A stretch of DNA of 64,000 nucleotides from Candidatus Thiosymbion sp. GTDB taxonomy: Bacteria; Pseudomonadota; Gammaproteobacteria; Chromatiales; Chromatiaceae. The translations under genes were made by a program, and so were the position numbers. Shown in pieces: positions 40,315-49,144 of this stretch. Where the stretch lies: contig JAHDND010000049.1 of assembly GCA_018435665.1 (NCBI GenBank), positions 1 to 64,000 of the forward strand. The letters run 5' to 3'. Numbering within the stretch: position 1 is the stretch's first letter; every line of letters begins with the position of its first letter. Under the pieces are notes generated by a model that saw only the letters and a program-made list of their open reading frames with translations, searched no databases and was not told the DNA's origin.

Positions 40315-42381
40315 GTGGATCAATCCCCTTCTCCCTCTGATCTCAACCCGTTCCAGGCCTGGAGCGACCAGTGGCGCGCCTTTGGCTCCGCCTGGGCCAA
40401 GTGGTGGCTGCGACCTCTGCCCCAGACGACGGGGACCTCGGGGATGCCGGCCCTGCCGCCCTTCGGCGAGATCGCTCAGCTCCCCTTGCAGGTACCGCCC
40501 GCGCTCTTCGGCGCCCTGGTCGACCCCCAGGCCATGACCGAACTCAATGCCCGATTCCTGCCCCGCATGCAGGAATTGTGGACCGCGGCCAGCGAGGCCC
40601 TGGTCAGTGCCGGCGGACCCGCGGGATTCGCTGGACCCGGGGGACTGGCGGGGCTGACAGGGGTTCCCGGTATGGCCGGTATGGCCGGTATGGCTGGGAT
40701 AGCCGGCATGGCCGGGGCGATGGGTCCGGCAACCGGGGGGGCGCAGCAAGTAGGTCAAGCTGGCCAGGCAGGCCAGGCAGGCCAAGCGGGTGGCTCGGGG
40801 CGAGTTGGCCAGGTGAGCCAGGGCGGCTCAGCCGCTAAATCTGACAAGTCCGGCCAGCCGGGAGCGATCCCCACCGCGCCGCCGGTGCGGGAAGTGGTGC
40901 CCGTCCCCCCGGGGGACCGGCGCTTCAAGGCGGCGGAATGGAGCGACCAGCCCTATTTCTCCCTGGTGAAACAGTACTACCTCCTGGCCTCGGAGTATCT
41001 GACCGCGCTGGCGGAACTGAGCCCCGCCACCGGTCAGGACAAGTTGCGCCTGGCCTACCTCACCCGCCAGTATGCCGATGCCCTGTCTCCGGCCAACTTT
41101 CCCGCCACCAACCCCGAGGTCCTCAAGAAGGCCCTGGAGACCCAGGGCAAAAGCCTGGCCCAGGGGTTGAACAACCTGCTGACCGACACCCGCCATGGGC
41201 GCATCACCATGAGCGACGCCTCGGCCTTCGCCGTGGGCCAGAACCTGGCCATCACCCCCGGCCAGGTCGTCTTCCGCAATGAACTGATCGAACTCATCCA
41301 GTACACCCCGACCACCGAGCACGTCCATGAGCGGCCCCTGCTCATCGTGCCGCCCTGCATCAACAAGTACTACATCCTCGATCTCCAGCCCAACAACTCC
41401 TTCATCCGCTGGACCCTGGAGCAGGGACAAACGGTCTTCCTCATCTCCTGGCGCAACATCACCCCCGAACTGGGACAACTCGGCTGGGACGACTATCTTG
41501 AGCAGGGGGTGCTGACGGCCATGGATGTCGTCACGGCGATTACCGGCAGCCCGACCCTCAACACCCTGGGCTTCTGCGTCGGCGGGGCCCTGCTCACCAG
41601 CGCCCTGGCGGTGCTGGGTGCTAGGGGCGATACCCGGGTCAACAGCCTGACCCTGCTGACCACCATGCTCGATTACGAGGACCCCGGCGAGATCCGGGTC
41701 TACGTCTCGGAAGACATGCTCGCCATGCGCGAGTCCAGCCTGCACGGCGGCCAGATCGTCCAGGGCGGCGAACTCGCCGGGGCCTTCGCCAGCCTGCGCG
41801 CCAACGACCTGGTGTGGAACTACGTGGTCAAGAACTACCTCAAGGGCGAGACGCCGCCGCCCTTCGACCTGCTGCACTGGAATGCCGACTCGGCCAACCT
41901 GCCCGGGCCCATGTACGCCTATTACGTCCGTAACTTTTACATCGACAACAAGTTGCGCGAGCCCGGCGCCCTGACCATGCTGGGGGCGCCCGTCGACCTG
42001 GGCGCGGTCAAGATGCCGGCCTACATCTATGCCAGCCGCGAGGACCACATCGTGCCCTGGCCCAGCGCCTACCGCAGCACCGGGTTGCTCGGCGGCGAGG
42101 CCACCTTCGTCCTCGGCGCCTCCGGCCACATCGCTGGGGTCATCAACCCCCCGGCCAGTGGCAAGCGCAACTACTGGACCCATGCCGGCACCGCCGCCGC
42201 CAGCGCCGACGACTGGTTCGCCGGCGCCGAGAGTCACCCCGGCAGTTGGTGGCCCCACTGGGGCCAGTGGCTGGCCAATCTTAGCGGGGAGCGGGTCCCG
42301 GCCCCCGCGGCCCCCGGCAACGACCGCTATCCGCCGCTGGGAGCCGCCCCCGGCACTTACGTGCTGGCTCCGGGTGGCTAA
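40315..42381 (+). CDS. phaC: class I-type polyhydroxyalkanoate synthase with Gly/Ala-rich insertion
   Basis: 688 residues from GTG 40315, with CGGAG 10 nt upstream. Polymerises hydroxyacyl-CoA into PHA. An N-terminal FQAWSDQWRAFG region is followed by a low-complexity insert (about 100-175: repeated AGMAG and GQAGQAG units, 40640-40830), then the PhaC core. Lipase-like box GFCVGG has catalytic Cys421; catalytic Asp and His lie in SREDHIVPW and GASGHIAGVINPP. RPLLIVPPCINKYYILDLQP and DYLEQGV are typical. Length and single-subunit form point to class I rather than class III. No phaA/B nearby. Confidence 0.93.
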   Translation: MDQSPSPSDLNPFQAWSDQWRAFGSAWAKWWLRPLPQTTGTSGMPALPPFGEIAQLPLQVPPALFGALVDPQAMTELNARFLPRMQELWTAASEALVSAGGPAGFAGPGGLAGLTGVPGMAGMAGMAGIAGMAGAMGPATGGAQQVGQAGQAGQAGQAGGSGRVGQVSQGGSAAKSDKSGQPGAIPTAPPVREVVPVPPGDRRFKAAEWSDQPYFSLVKQYYLLASEYLTALAELSPATGQDKLRLAYLTRQYADALSPANFPATNPEVLKKALETQGKSLAQGLNNLLTDTRHGRITMSDASAFAVGQNLAITPGQVVFRNELIELIQYTPTTEHVHERPLLIVPPCINKYYILDLQPNNSFIRWTLEQGQTVFLISWRNITPELGQLGWDDYLEQGVLTAMDVVTAITGSPTLNTLGFCVGGALLTSALAVLGARGDTRVNSLTLLTTMLDYEDPGEIRVYVSEDMLAMRESSLHGGQIVQGGELAGAFASLRANDLVWNYVVKNYLKGETPPPFDLLHWNADSANLPGPMYAYYVRNFYIDNKLREPGALTMLGAPVDLGAVKMPAYIYASREDHIVPWPSAYRSTGLLGGEATFVLGASGHIAGVINPPASGKRNYWTHAGTAAASADDWFAGAESHPGSWWPHWGQWLANLSGERVPAPAAPGNDRYPPLGAAPGTYVLAPGG
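40640..40800 (+). repeat. in-frame Gly-Ala repeats in phaC
   Basis: Short tandem units (GGTATGGCC repeated with variants near 40669-40700; CAGGCAGGC near 40758-40785) encode AGMAGMAG and QAGQAGQAG stretches. Confidence 0.85.
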
Positions 42382-42493
42382 CCCAGGCAGCCGCCTGCCC
42401 CTATCTGGTCCAGCCGGCCGCCCTAGCCGCTCCCCTGCTCGTGATTGGCCAACCCACGAGCACGGGGATCCCGCCTCGGAGAATCCCCCACCC

Positions 42494-43594
42494 ATGACTA
42501 CCTTCCGCGCCTTCTTCGCCCCGCCGCCGCTGGTTCTGGTCCTGGTCGGGGGCCTGGTGCTGGGGTTTTCCCTCCCGCCCGTGGGGTCGCAATCCCAGAA
42601 GGCTCCCCCGGACCTGCCGGTCATCGTGGCCGAGGCGCGGCTGGAGGCCTTCGCCGATCCGGTGGAGGCCCTGGGGACGCTGAAGGCCCTGGAGTCGGTC
42701 AACCTCACCGCCAACGTCACCGAAACCGTTTCCGCCCTGCATTTCGACGATGGCCAGCGGGTGGCGGCCGGGGAGGTGCTGGTGGAGATGACCAGCGCCG
42801 AGGAGCATGCCCTGCTGGTGGAGGGCCAGGCGCGGGTGGCGGAGGCGGAGCGTCAGTTCGACCGGGTCAAGGCCCTGGTGACCCAGCGCGCCGCCTCCGA
42901 GTCCCTGCTCGACGAGCGGCGGCGGGATCTGGACGCGGCCCGGGCCCAACTGGTGGCCATCGAATCCCGCCTGGAGGATCGGCTGATCAAGGCCCCCTTC
43001 GCTGGCGTCATCGGCCTGCGTAACATCAGCCCCGGCGCCCTGGTGCGTCCCGGCGATCTCATCGCCACCCTGGACGACGACAGCCGGATGAAGCTGGACT
43101 TCGCCCTGCCCAGCCGCTACCTGCCGGACCTGCAACCCGGGCTGGTCATCCAGGCGCGCACCCAGGCCCTGGGGGAGCGGGTATTCAGCGGCGCCATCGC
43201 CGCCATCGACAGCCGGGTCGATCCCGTCACCCGCGCCGTCCAGGTGCGCGCCCTGCTGCCCAACCCGGACCGGGACCTCAAGCCTGGCCTGCTCATGCAG
43301 GTGGAGGTGCCGCGCAACCCCCGCCAGAGCTTGGCTATCCCCGAGGCCGCCCTCTTGCAGCGCGGCAAGGACCATCGGGTCCTGGTGGTGGGGACCGGGG
43401 ACCAGGTCGAGGAGCGGCGGGTGGTGATCGGCGCTCGCCGACCGGGCAAGGTGGAGGTCACCACCGGGCTGACGGCGGGGGAACGGGTCGTCACCCACGG
43501 TACCGACAAGGTCCGGCCCGGCCAGGTCGTCCGGGTCCTGGCCGTGGACGATGGCAGCCGCTCCCTGAAGGAATTGCTGGATTCCGCCCCATGA
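42494..43594 (+). CDS. RND efflux periplasmic adaptor (MFP) subunit
   Basis: 366 residues from ATG 42494 (frame open upstream without support). An N-terminal membrane anchor (about 10-28) precedes the membrane-fusion-protein pattern: barrel-sandwich lipoyl halves (NVTETVSALHFDDGQRVAAGEVLVEM and IKAPFAGVIGLRNISPGALVRPGDLIATL), an alpha-hairpin (about 100-155), and beta-barrel and membrane-proximal domains (LKPGLLMQVEV, VTTGLTAGERVVTHGTDKVRPGQ). It pairs with the RND pump 217 bp downstream. Substrate unknown; no outer-membrane channel gene is in the window. Confidence 0.93.
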   Translation: MTTFRAFFAPPPLVLVLVGGLVLGFSLPPVGSQSQKAPPDLPVIVAEARLEAFADPVEALGTLKALESVNLTANVTETVSALHFDDGQRVAAGEVLVEMTSAEEHALLVEGQARVAEAERQFDRVKALVTQRAASESLLDERRRDLDAARAQLVAIESRLEDRLIKAPFAGVIGLRNISPGALVRPGDLIATLDDDSRMKLDFALPSRYLPDLQPGLVIQARTQALGERVFSGAIAAIDSRVDPVTRAVQVRALLPNPDRDLKPGLLMQVEVPRNPRQSLAIPEAALLQRGKDHRVLVVGTGDQVEERRVVIGARRPGKVEVTTGLTAGERVVTHGTDKVRPGQVVRVLAVDDGSRSLKELLDSAP

Positions 43595-43636
43595 TTCGCC
43601 AGGTGAATTCTCCTAGCCTGGTCCTCCTGCCTCCCA

Positions 43637-43762
43637 TTAGCGTGAAAGTCACGGGAAAAGCTTTCATTTTCAGGGGTGTGGCCCGCCGCCTCATGACAGT
43701 TAGCGTGAAAGTCACGGCAAAGGCTTTCATCTTCAGGGACGTGGCGCGCCGCCTCATGACAG
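43637..43762 (+). repeat. tandem pair of 63-bp dispersed repeat family B
   Basis: Two adjacent 63-bp units (43637-43699, 43700-43762), each starting TTAGCGTGAAAGTCACGG and ending CTCATGACAG, lie between the adaptor and pump genes. Each has a TGAAAG/CTTTCA inverted pair. A third copy lies at 62110-62171. The unit is open in both directions, so database ORFs across it are likely spurious. Confidence 0.9.
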
Positions 43763-43811
43763 TTAGGCGGACATCCCCAGGGCAGGCCAGGTGGGTACGG
43801 GGAATCCCGAC

Positions 43812-46800
43812 ATGATCCTCTCCGACGTCGCCGTCAAGCGCCCGGTCCTGGCCGCGGTCATCTCCCTGCTGCTCATCGCCTTCGGCCTGCTGGCCTTCGA
43901 CCGGCTGCCCCTGCGCGAATACCCGGATATCGACCCGCCGGTGGTCTCGGTGGAGACCCGCTACCCCGGCGCCGCCGCCAATGTGGTGGAGACCCGCATC
44001 ACCCGCCTCATCGAGGATCGGGTGGCGGGGGTGGAGGGTATCGACAACATCGAATCCCTGAGCGAGGACGGGCGCTCCAACATCACCATCAAGTTCGACA
44101 TCGGCCGCGACATCGACGCCGCCGCCAATGACGTGCGCGACCGGGTGGCGCGGGTGATCGACGATCTGCCGGAAGAGGCCGAGCCGCCGGAGATCCAGAA
44201 GGTGGACGCCAATGAGGACGTCATCCTCTGGTTCAACCTGGCCAGCGACCGCCTGACCATCCCGGAGATCAGTGATTTCGCCCGCCGCTACCTGGTGGAC
44301 CGTTTCTCCGTCATCGACGGCGTGGCCCGGGTCCGGGTCGGCGGTCGCCAGACCTTCGCCCTGCGCGTCTGGCTCGACCGCCAGGCCCTGGCGGCGCGGG
44401 GCCTGACGGTGGCGGACGTGGAGGCGGCCCTGCGCGCCGAGAACCTGGAACTGCCGGCGGGGGGGGTCGAGTCCCATCAGCGCCAGTTCAGCGTGCGCAC
44501 CGAGCGCGCCTTCAATACCCCCGAGGACTTCGCCCGCCTGGCCCTGGCCCGGGGGGAGGGCGGGTACCTGGTGCGCCTGGGGGACGTGGCGCGAGTGGAA
44601 CTGGGCACGGACGAGGATCGCCTCTCCTTCCGCGGCAACGGCCAGCCCATGGTGGGCATCGGCATCGTCAAGCAGTCCACCGCCAACACCCTGGCGGTGG
44701 CGGAGGGGGCCAAGGCGGAGGCGGCGCGCCTCAACCTCACCCTGCCGGAGGGCATGAAACTCCACCAGAGCTACGACTCCTCGGTCTTCGTGCGCGGTGC
44801 CGTGCATGAGGTCTACAAGACCCTGGGTCTGGCCATCGTCCTGGTCGTGCTGGTGATCTACCTCTTTCTCGGCAACGGCCGCGCCACCCTGGTGCCGGCG
44901 GTGGTGGTGCCCGTGTCCCTCATCGCCACCTTCCTCGCCCTCTGGGGCCTGGGCTTCTCCATCAATATCCTTACCCTCCTGGCCCTGGTGTTGGCCATCG
45001 GCCTGGTGGTGGACGATGCCATCGTCGTCCTGGAGAACATCCATCGGCGCATGGTCGAGTACGGCGAGACGCGGCTGGTGGCCGCCTACCGTGGCGCCCG
45101 TCAGGTGGGCTTCGCCGTCCTGGCCACCTCCCTCGTCCTGGTGGCGGTCTTCGTCCCCATCGCCTTTCTCCAGGGGGACGTGGGCCGGCTCTTCTCCGAG
45201 TTCGCCCTGACCATGGCCGCCGCCGTCGCCTTCTCCACCCTGGTGGCCCTGACCCTGTCGCCAATGCTGGCCTCCCAGGTGCTGCCTGACCGTCATGCCC
45301 CGGCACGCCTGAGCCAGGCCCTGGACGCCCTCTTCCTGCGGGTGCGGGATGGCTACGGGCGCCTGCTGGGCTGGTTGCTGCGTCATCCCTGGCTGGTTGG
45401 CCTGCTGCTGGTCGCCACGTTGGTCGGGGCGGTCTGGCTCCTGCGGGACTTGCCCCGCGAGTACACCCCCAAGGAGGATCGTGGCAGCTTTTTCATCCAG
45501 GTCAATGGTCCCGAGGGCGCCTCCTTCGCCTACATGCAGGAGTACATGGATGAGATCGAGCGCCGCCTCATGCCCTACATCGACAGCGGCGAGGTTAGCC
45601 GTCTCCTGGTGCGTACCCCGCGCGGTTTCGAGGGCACCCAGACCTTCAATACCGGTATCGCCATCCTGTCCCTGAGCGACTTCGGCCAACGCCGTTCCGC
45701 CTGGGTGATCATGGACGAAATGCGCGCGAAACTCGCCGACCTGCCGGGGGTCAAGGCCGCGCCCATCATGCGCCAGGGCTTTGGCGCCCGGGTCCAGAAG
45801 CCGGTGCAGTTCGTGATTGGCGGCGGGACCTACGCGGAATTGGCCCAGTGGCGGGATATCCTCTTGGAGCGGATCGCGGCGGACAACCCGGGACTGACCA
45901 ACCTCGACTGGGACTACAAGGAGACCAAGCCCCAGTTGCGGGTCACCATCGATCAGGCGCGGGCGGCGGACCTGGGTGTCACCGCCGGCGCCATTGGCCG
46001 CACCCTGGAGACCATGCTCGGCTCCCGCCAGGTCACCAGCATCATCCGTGATGGCGAGGAGTACGACGTCATCCTCGAAGGGGAGCGCGACCGCCAGCGC
46101 ACCCCGGCGGCCCTGGACCACATCCAGGTGCGCTCGGAGCGCAGTGGCGAACTGATCCCCCTGGCCAGCCTAGTGACGGTGACCGAGTGGGCGGACTCCC
46201 GCAGTCTCAACCGCTACAACCGGCTGCGCGCCATCACCCTGGAGGCCAATCTGGAAGACCGGCTGCCCCTGGGGGCGGCCCTGGACTATCTGGAGGGGCT
46301 GGTGCGGGAGCACCTGCCGGAGCAGGCGCGGGTGGACTACAAGGGCCAGTCGCGGGATTTCCGCACCGGCACGGCGGGGGTCGCCTTCGTCTTCCTCCTC
46401 GGCCTGGTGGTGGTCTACCTGGTGCTGGCCGCCCAGTTCGAGAGCTGGGTCCATCCCCTGGTGATCATGCTCACCGTCCCCCTGGCCATGGCCGGGGCCC
46501 TGCTGGCCCTGTGGCTCAGCGGCCAGAGCCTCAACCTCTACAGCCAGATCGGCCTCATCATGCTGGTGGGCCTGGCGGCCAAGAACGGCATCCTCATCGT
46601 CGAGTTCGCCAATCAGTTGCGTGACCAGGGCCGCGACTTCGACACCGCCCTGCGCGAGGCCGCCGAGATCCGCCTGCGGCCCATCGTCATGACCGGCGTC
46701 ACCACCGCCGCTGGCGCCCTGCCGCTGCTGCTCAGCGCCGGCCCCGGTTACGAGACCCGCCTGGTCATCGGCACCGTCATCCTCGCCGGCGTTCTCGCCG

Positions 46801-46925
46801 CCACCCTTTTCACCCTCTTCGTGGTGCCGGTGGCCTATCAGGTCCTGGCCCGTGGTACCAGTTCCCCCGGCGCCGTGGCCCGGCGCCTGGCGGCGGAGGA
46901 GTCTAACTGTTTCGTTCAGAAATAA
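43812..46925 (+). CDS. RND multidrug efflux permease (HAE1/AcrB type)
   Basis: 1037 residues from ATG 43812. Twelve-helix RND topology with two large periplasmic loops. Conserved: MILSDVAVKRPVLAAVIS, REYPDIDPPVVSVETRYPGA and the helix-4 proton-relay acidic pair in GLVVDDAIVVLENIHRRM. Also conserved are GFGARVQKPVQFVIGG and, near the end, GLAAKNGILIVEFANQLRDQG. Proton-driven export with the adaptor at 42494. The C-terminal ANSxVQK-like tail (EESNCFVQK) runs into lower-GC DNA, suggesting the last codons were altered at the boundary of the decayed patch. Confidence 0.95.
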   Translation: MILSDVAVKRPVLAAVISLLLIAFGLLAFDRLPLREYPDIDPPVVSVETRYPGAAANVVETRITRLIEDRVAGVEGIDNIESLSEDGRSNITIKFDIGRDIDAAANDVRDRVARVIDDLPEEAEPPEIQKVDANEDVILWFNLASDRLTIPEISDFARRYLVDRFSVIDGVARVRVGGRQTFALRVWLDRQALAARGLTVADVEAALRAENLELPAGGVESHQRQFSVRTERAFNTPEDFARLALARGEGGYLVRLGDVARVELGTDEDRLSFRGNGQPMVGIGIVKQSTANTLAVAEGAKAEAARLNLTLPEGMKLHQSYDSSVFVRGAVHEVYKTLGLAIVLVVLVIYLFLGNGRATLVPAVVVPVSLIATFLALWGLGFSINILTLLALVLAIGLVVDDAIVVLENIHRRMVEYGETRLVAAYRGARQVGFAVLATSLVLVAVFVPIAFLQGDVGRLFSEFALTMAAAVAFSTLVALTLSPMLASQVLPDRHAPARLSQALDALFLRVRDGYGRLLGWLLRHPWLVGLLLVATLVGAVWLLRDLPREYTPKEDRGSFFIQVNGPEGASFAYMQEYMDEIERRLMPYIDSGEVSRLLVRTPRGFEGTQTFNTGIAILSLSDFGQRRSAWVIMDEMRAKLADLPGVKAAPIMRQGFGARVQKPVQFVIGGGTYAELAQWRDILLERIAADNPGLTNLDWDYKETKPQLRVTIDQARAADLGVTAGAIGRTLETMLGSRQVTSIIRDGEEYDVILEGERDRQRTPAALDHIQVRSERSGELIPLASLVTVTEWADSRSLNRYNRLRAITLEANLEDRLPLGAALDYLEGLVREHLPEQARVDYKGQSRDFRTGTAGVAFVFLLGLVVVYLVLAAQFESWVHPLVIMLTVPLAMAGALLALWLSGQSLNLYSQIGLIMLVGLAAKNGILIVEFANQLRDQGRDFDTALREAAEIRLRPIVMTGVTTAAGALPLLLSAGPGYETRLVIGTVILAGVLAATLFTLFVVPVAYQVLARGTSSPGAVARRLAAEESNCFVQK

Positions 46926-47261
46926 TCTTTTTTATTACAGCGAGTTGGATGTACTGACTGTGCTAGGGTAACTACTTGCCATAAGCTAATTTACAGGTGA
47001 TATCCGTGGGCGACTCAAAGGCGCAGTGGGACGTCCCAAGGATTAGGGTCTTTTTCAGAGGAAAAAGAATTTTCGAGGTTAACCGCCCGATCGCGCTGGA
47101 GGCGTTACAGCCCCCAGGGCTAGCCGCCCTGACAATTAACTAGGGGAGCAGCGGTTCCAGCACGGAAGGTGCGCAAGTAGATAACCGCATCGCCCTATTC
47201 AAGTATAACCCGGGAGCGTCTGGGGTGAACTGGCGCTCCTATGGGTTCAAGGGGGAGTTAC
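46926..47261. other. lower-GC intergenic patch, start of a decayed region
   Basis: 336 bp after the RND pump. Apart from a doubtful 48-codon ORF (46997-47143) nothing is recognised. Composition changes abruptly at about 46910, marking the edge of the accessory segment. Confidence 0.5.
46997..47143 (+). CDS. doubtful small ORF (48 aa)
   Basis: GTG start with CAGG only a few bases upstream; encodes a basic peptide with RIRVFFRGKRIFEVNRPIAL. No strong ribosome-binding site and no recognised family. It may be a remnant of a longer gene or chance. Confidence 0.25.
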   Translation: MISVGDSKAQWDVPRIRVFFRGKRIFEVNRPIALEALQPPGLAALTIN

Positions 47262-47663
47262 TCAGATATCGTCATCACAAGATACGCCGTAGACTACTCC
47301 ATATCGGTTTTCAACATCCCCATCCGTGTTGATTGCGATGGCCGTCCAAAATCCATCCAAGGAACCGGTAATGAGATTGAATCGGTAATGAATTATTTCA
47401 CGTGGATTTCCCTCCATGAATTCATTGCCTAACATAACCACACTATCCTTTTTCAACTCGGCGGTGCCTGAAAATCCATTGCTGGCGCCAATGACCGTGT
47501 AAATATTTTCTCCAATGGGAATAGCATTGAATTCCAGTCGTTCAACGCTGGTGCTGCCCACGGTAATTGAATCCCAACAATATGGAGCCGCAGCAGCTTG
47601 CTGCGCGCTGGCGCCACCAATGAGCAATGATAAAACAACGCCAAGGTTTTTGGTTCGGTTCAT
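47262..47663 (-). CDS. small exported protein of unknown function (133 aa)
   Basis: 133 residues from ATG 47663, with AGGAG 9 nt upstream. The signal peptide (1-26) ends in AAAAPYC. The mature part is predicted beta-rich, with Cys29 and Cys129 near its two ends that could form a disulfide (PYCWDSITVG...VYGVSCDDD). Lower GC than the chromosome backbone. No family recognised. It is isolated, next to pseudogenes, so perhaps laterally acquired. Confidence 0.7.
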   Translation of the reverse strand: MNRTKNLGVVLSLLIGGASAQQAAAAPYCWDSITVGSTSVERLEFNAIPIGENIYTVIGASNGFSGTAELKKDSVVMLGNEFMEGNPREIIHYRFNLITGSLDGFWTAIAINTDGDVENRYGVVYGVSCDDDI

Positions 47664-47850
47664 GGTGGATTACTCCTGATCGTGGGTTGAAAAATTTATT
47701 TTCACTGATGAATGAGAGGCCGGGATTGGATCCTAGGCGATGCCGCCATTCATGGCTTTGGAGCAGGGCACGGTTGGGCTGTCATCTTTCCTTTTCTGAG
47801 CACAAGGCCCACCGCTCAGGACGGTCACGGAAAGCATGATGATAAGCCTA

Positions 47851-48316
47851 CAACGGCAGTCTGATCGATGCCAGTTTCGTCGATCTTCCGTCCGCAACAG
47901 CCTTGAAGCAAGTATTGCGTGGCCAAAGCTATGTCATGATCCTGGGTGGCGATATGGCCGGTCAATCCATGAGCAACCCCATCAACAAATTGATCGTGAT
48001 GGGTGCTCCCAAGGCGACCGCCGAACCGATCTCCTTGGAGGACCTCTCAAAACGCCTTGATGAGGGGGATCCTCGTCTTCTGCTTGAAGCCCTGGACCCC
48101 GCGGCCTTTCCACCAGGGATCCGGGAAGATTTGGTCTCCCAACTCGAATCCTTGGATCCTGGACTGGAGGCAAAGATACAGGCACAGCGCGATACTAGCG
48201 TGGCAGCCTTGCTGGACAGGCTCGCGGCGGGTATCCAGGGCGAGTCACCCAGCCTCACAAGGTTACGGTCGATTCTCTTACCCAGTCGGTCTTGGGGTTC
48301 AGAACCGGCCCGTTAA
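47851..48316 (+). pseudogene. 5'-truncated gene, STN-like domain protein remnant
   Basis: The plus frame from about 47851 reads AYNGSLIDASFVDLPSATALKQVLRGQSYVMILGG before an open C-terminal part rich in Leu/Asp/Glu (EDLSKRLDEGDPRLLLEAL). The first half resembles the short secretin/TonB STN-type repeat, in which 'xxDVPLxxALxxLLxG' precedes a beta strand. Stops (TGA, TAA at 47839-47846) immediately upstream remove any signal peptide. TTG 47903 could begin a 137-aa product but lacks a ribosome-binding site. Best read as a decayed exported protein. Confidence 0.5.
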
Positions 48317-48939
48317 CGAGTGACGAATACTGTCGCAAGGCTTCCAAGCGCAGGCGACCTTTAACCGAGAGCAAGGGAGGCTTGGCGAGGTTTCTGCGCG
48401 ACTGGCCGGGGGTGCACCTCAGCATCGGGACGCTGCGTCAGACGGTTCATGAAGCCGACTCGGCCATCGCCCTGCTCGAAGACATCTTTCTCGCCGATGC
48501 CCAGGCCAGCGGCTAGCTGCTGCATGCCGATGAGACTTCCTTGCTGCAATAGGACCAGTCCCGAACGCCTGGGCTGATGGGCGCACCACCTTCGCAAGGC
48601 CCCATGCCTGGTGGAATGCGATGACCGCGAAGGCCAGCGCTTTGGTCATTAGGTGCGCACGACTATCGAGGTCCTGATGTCCAATTCCTTAATGACTGGG
48701 AAGCAGTCTTCCCGGTGCTTCACCATCCCGCCATACCCCTGAGCAACAATGACGCGGAGCGGGCGTTACGCCACTGGGTTATTGCCCGGCGTCTCAGTCA
48801 CGGCACCCGCACGGCGTTCCACTCACGGGTCTTTACCCTGCTCGCCAGCGTCAGAGATACCTGCCGGCAACGCCTCCGCTCACCCTGGACTTACCTGGTC
48901 AAGGCCATCACCGAGCGGCGCTTGGGCTTGCCCCTCTGA
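48292..48939 (+). pseudogene. IS66-family transposase remnant
   Basis: Fragments in different frames. 48292-48516 encodes FLRDWPGVHLSIGTLRQTVHEADSAIALLEDIF, then an in-frame TAG and LLHADETSLLQ before a second stop. 48715-48939 encodes IPLSNNDAERALRHWVIARRLSHGT...LLASVRDTCRQR, the characteristic C-terminal block of IS66 transposases. At least two stops and a frameshift or deletion destroy it. No clear terminal inverted repeats were found. Confidence 0.8.
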
Positions 48940-49043
48940 CCACTGCCACAGCCGGGGCGGCTGAACGACTACCCTGCAATCTTTCACGGCAAGCGGAAGC
49001 AGTGTCCGAGCGGGATACCTGAGTAGTGACCAAGGGCAACAAA

Positions 49044-49078
49044 AAGGGCATGCCGCCCTAAGGGGGTGGCATGCCCTT
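49044..49078 (-). terminator. intrinsic terminator of the 49145 gene
   Basis: A perfect 11-bp inverted repeat AAGGGCATGCC / GGCATGCCCTT around a 13-nt loop. On the minus strand it is followed by TTTTTGTTG. Confidence 0.85.
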
Positions 49079-49144
49079 GATTTTCCCTTTCCGTTGATCA
49101 GCGCGAAAAAGATGCCACTGGCCCGTTTACGCCGCAAATGGCCA

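Noticed and set aside
43591..43815. 74-codon ORF across the 63-bp tandem repeat
   Set aside because: Encodes the repeat unit itself (SVKVTxKAFIFR repeated); the unit is open on both strands and also occurs outside genes.
43491..46121. 876-codon minus-strand open frame
   Set aside because: Antisense to the RND adaptor and permease; low-complexity shadow translation, and part of it is the family B repeat.
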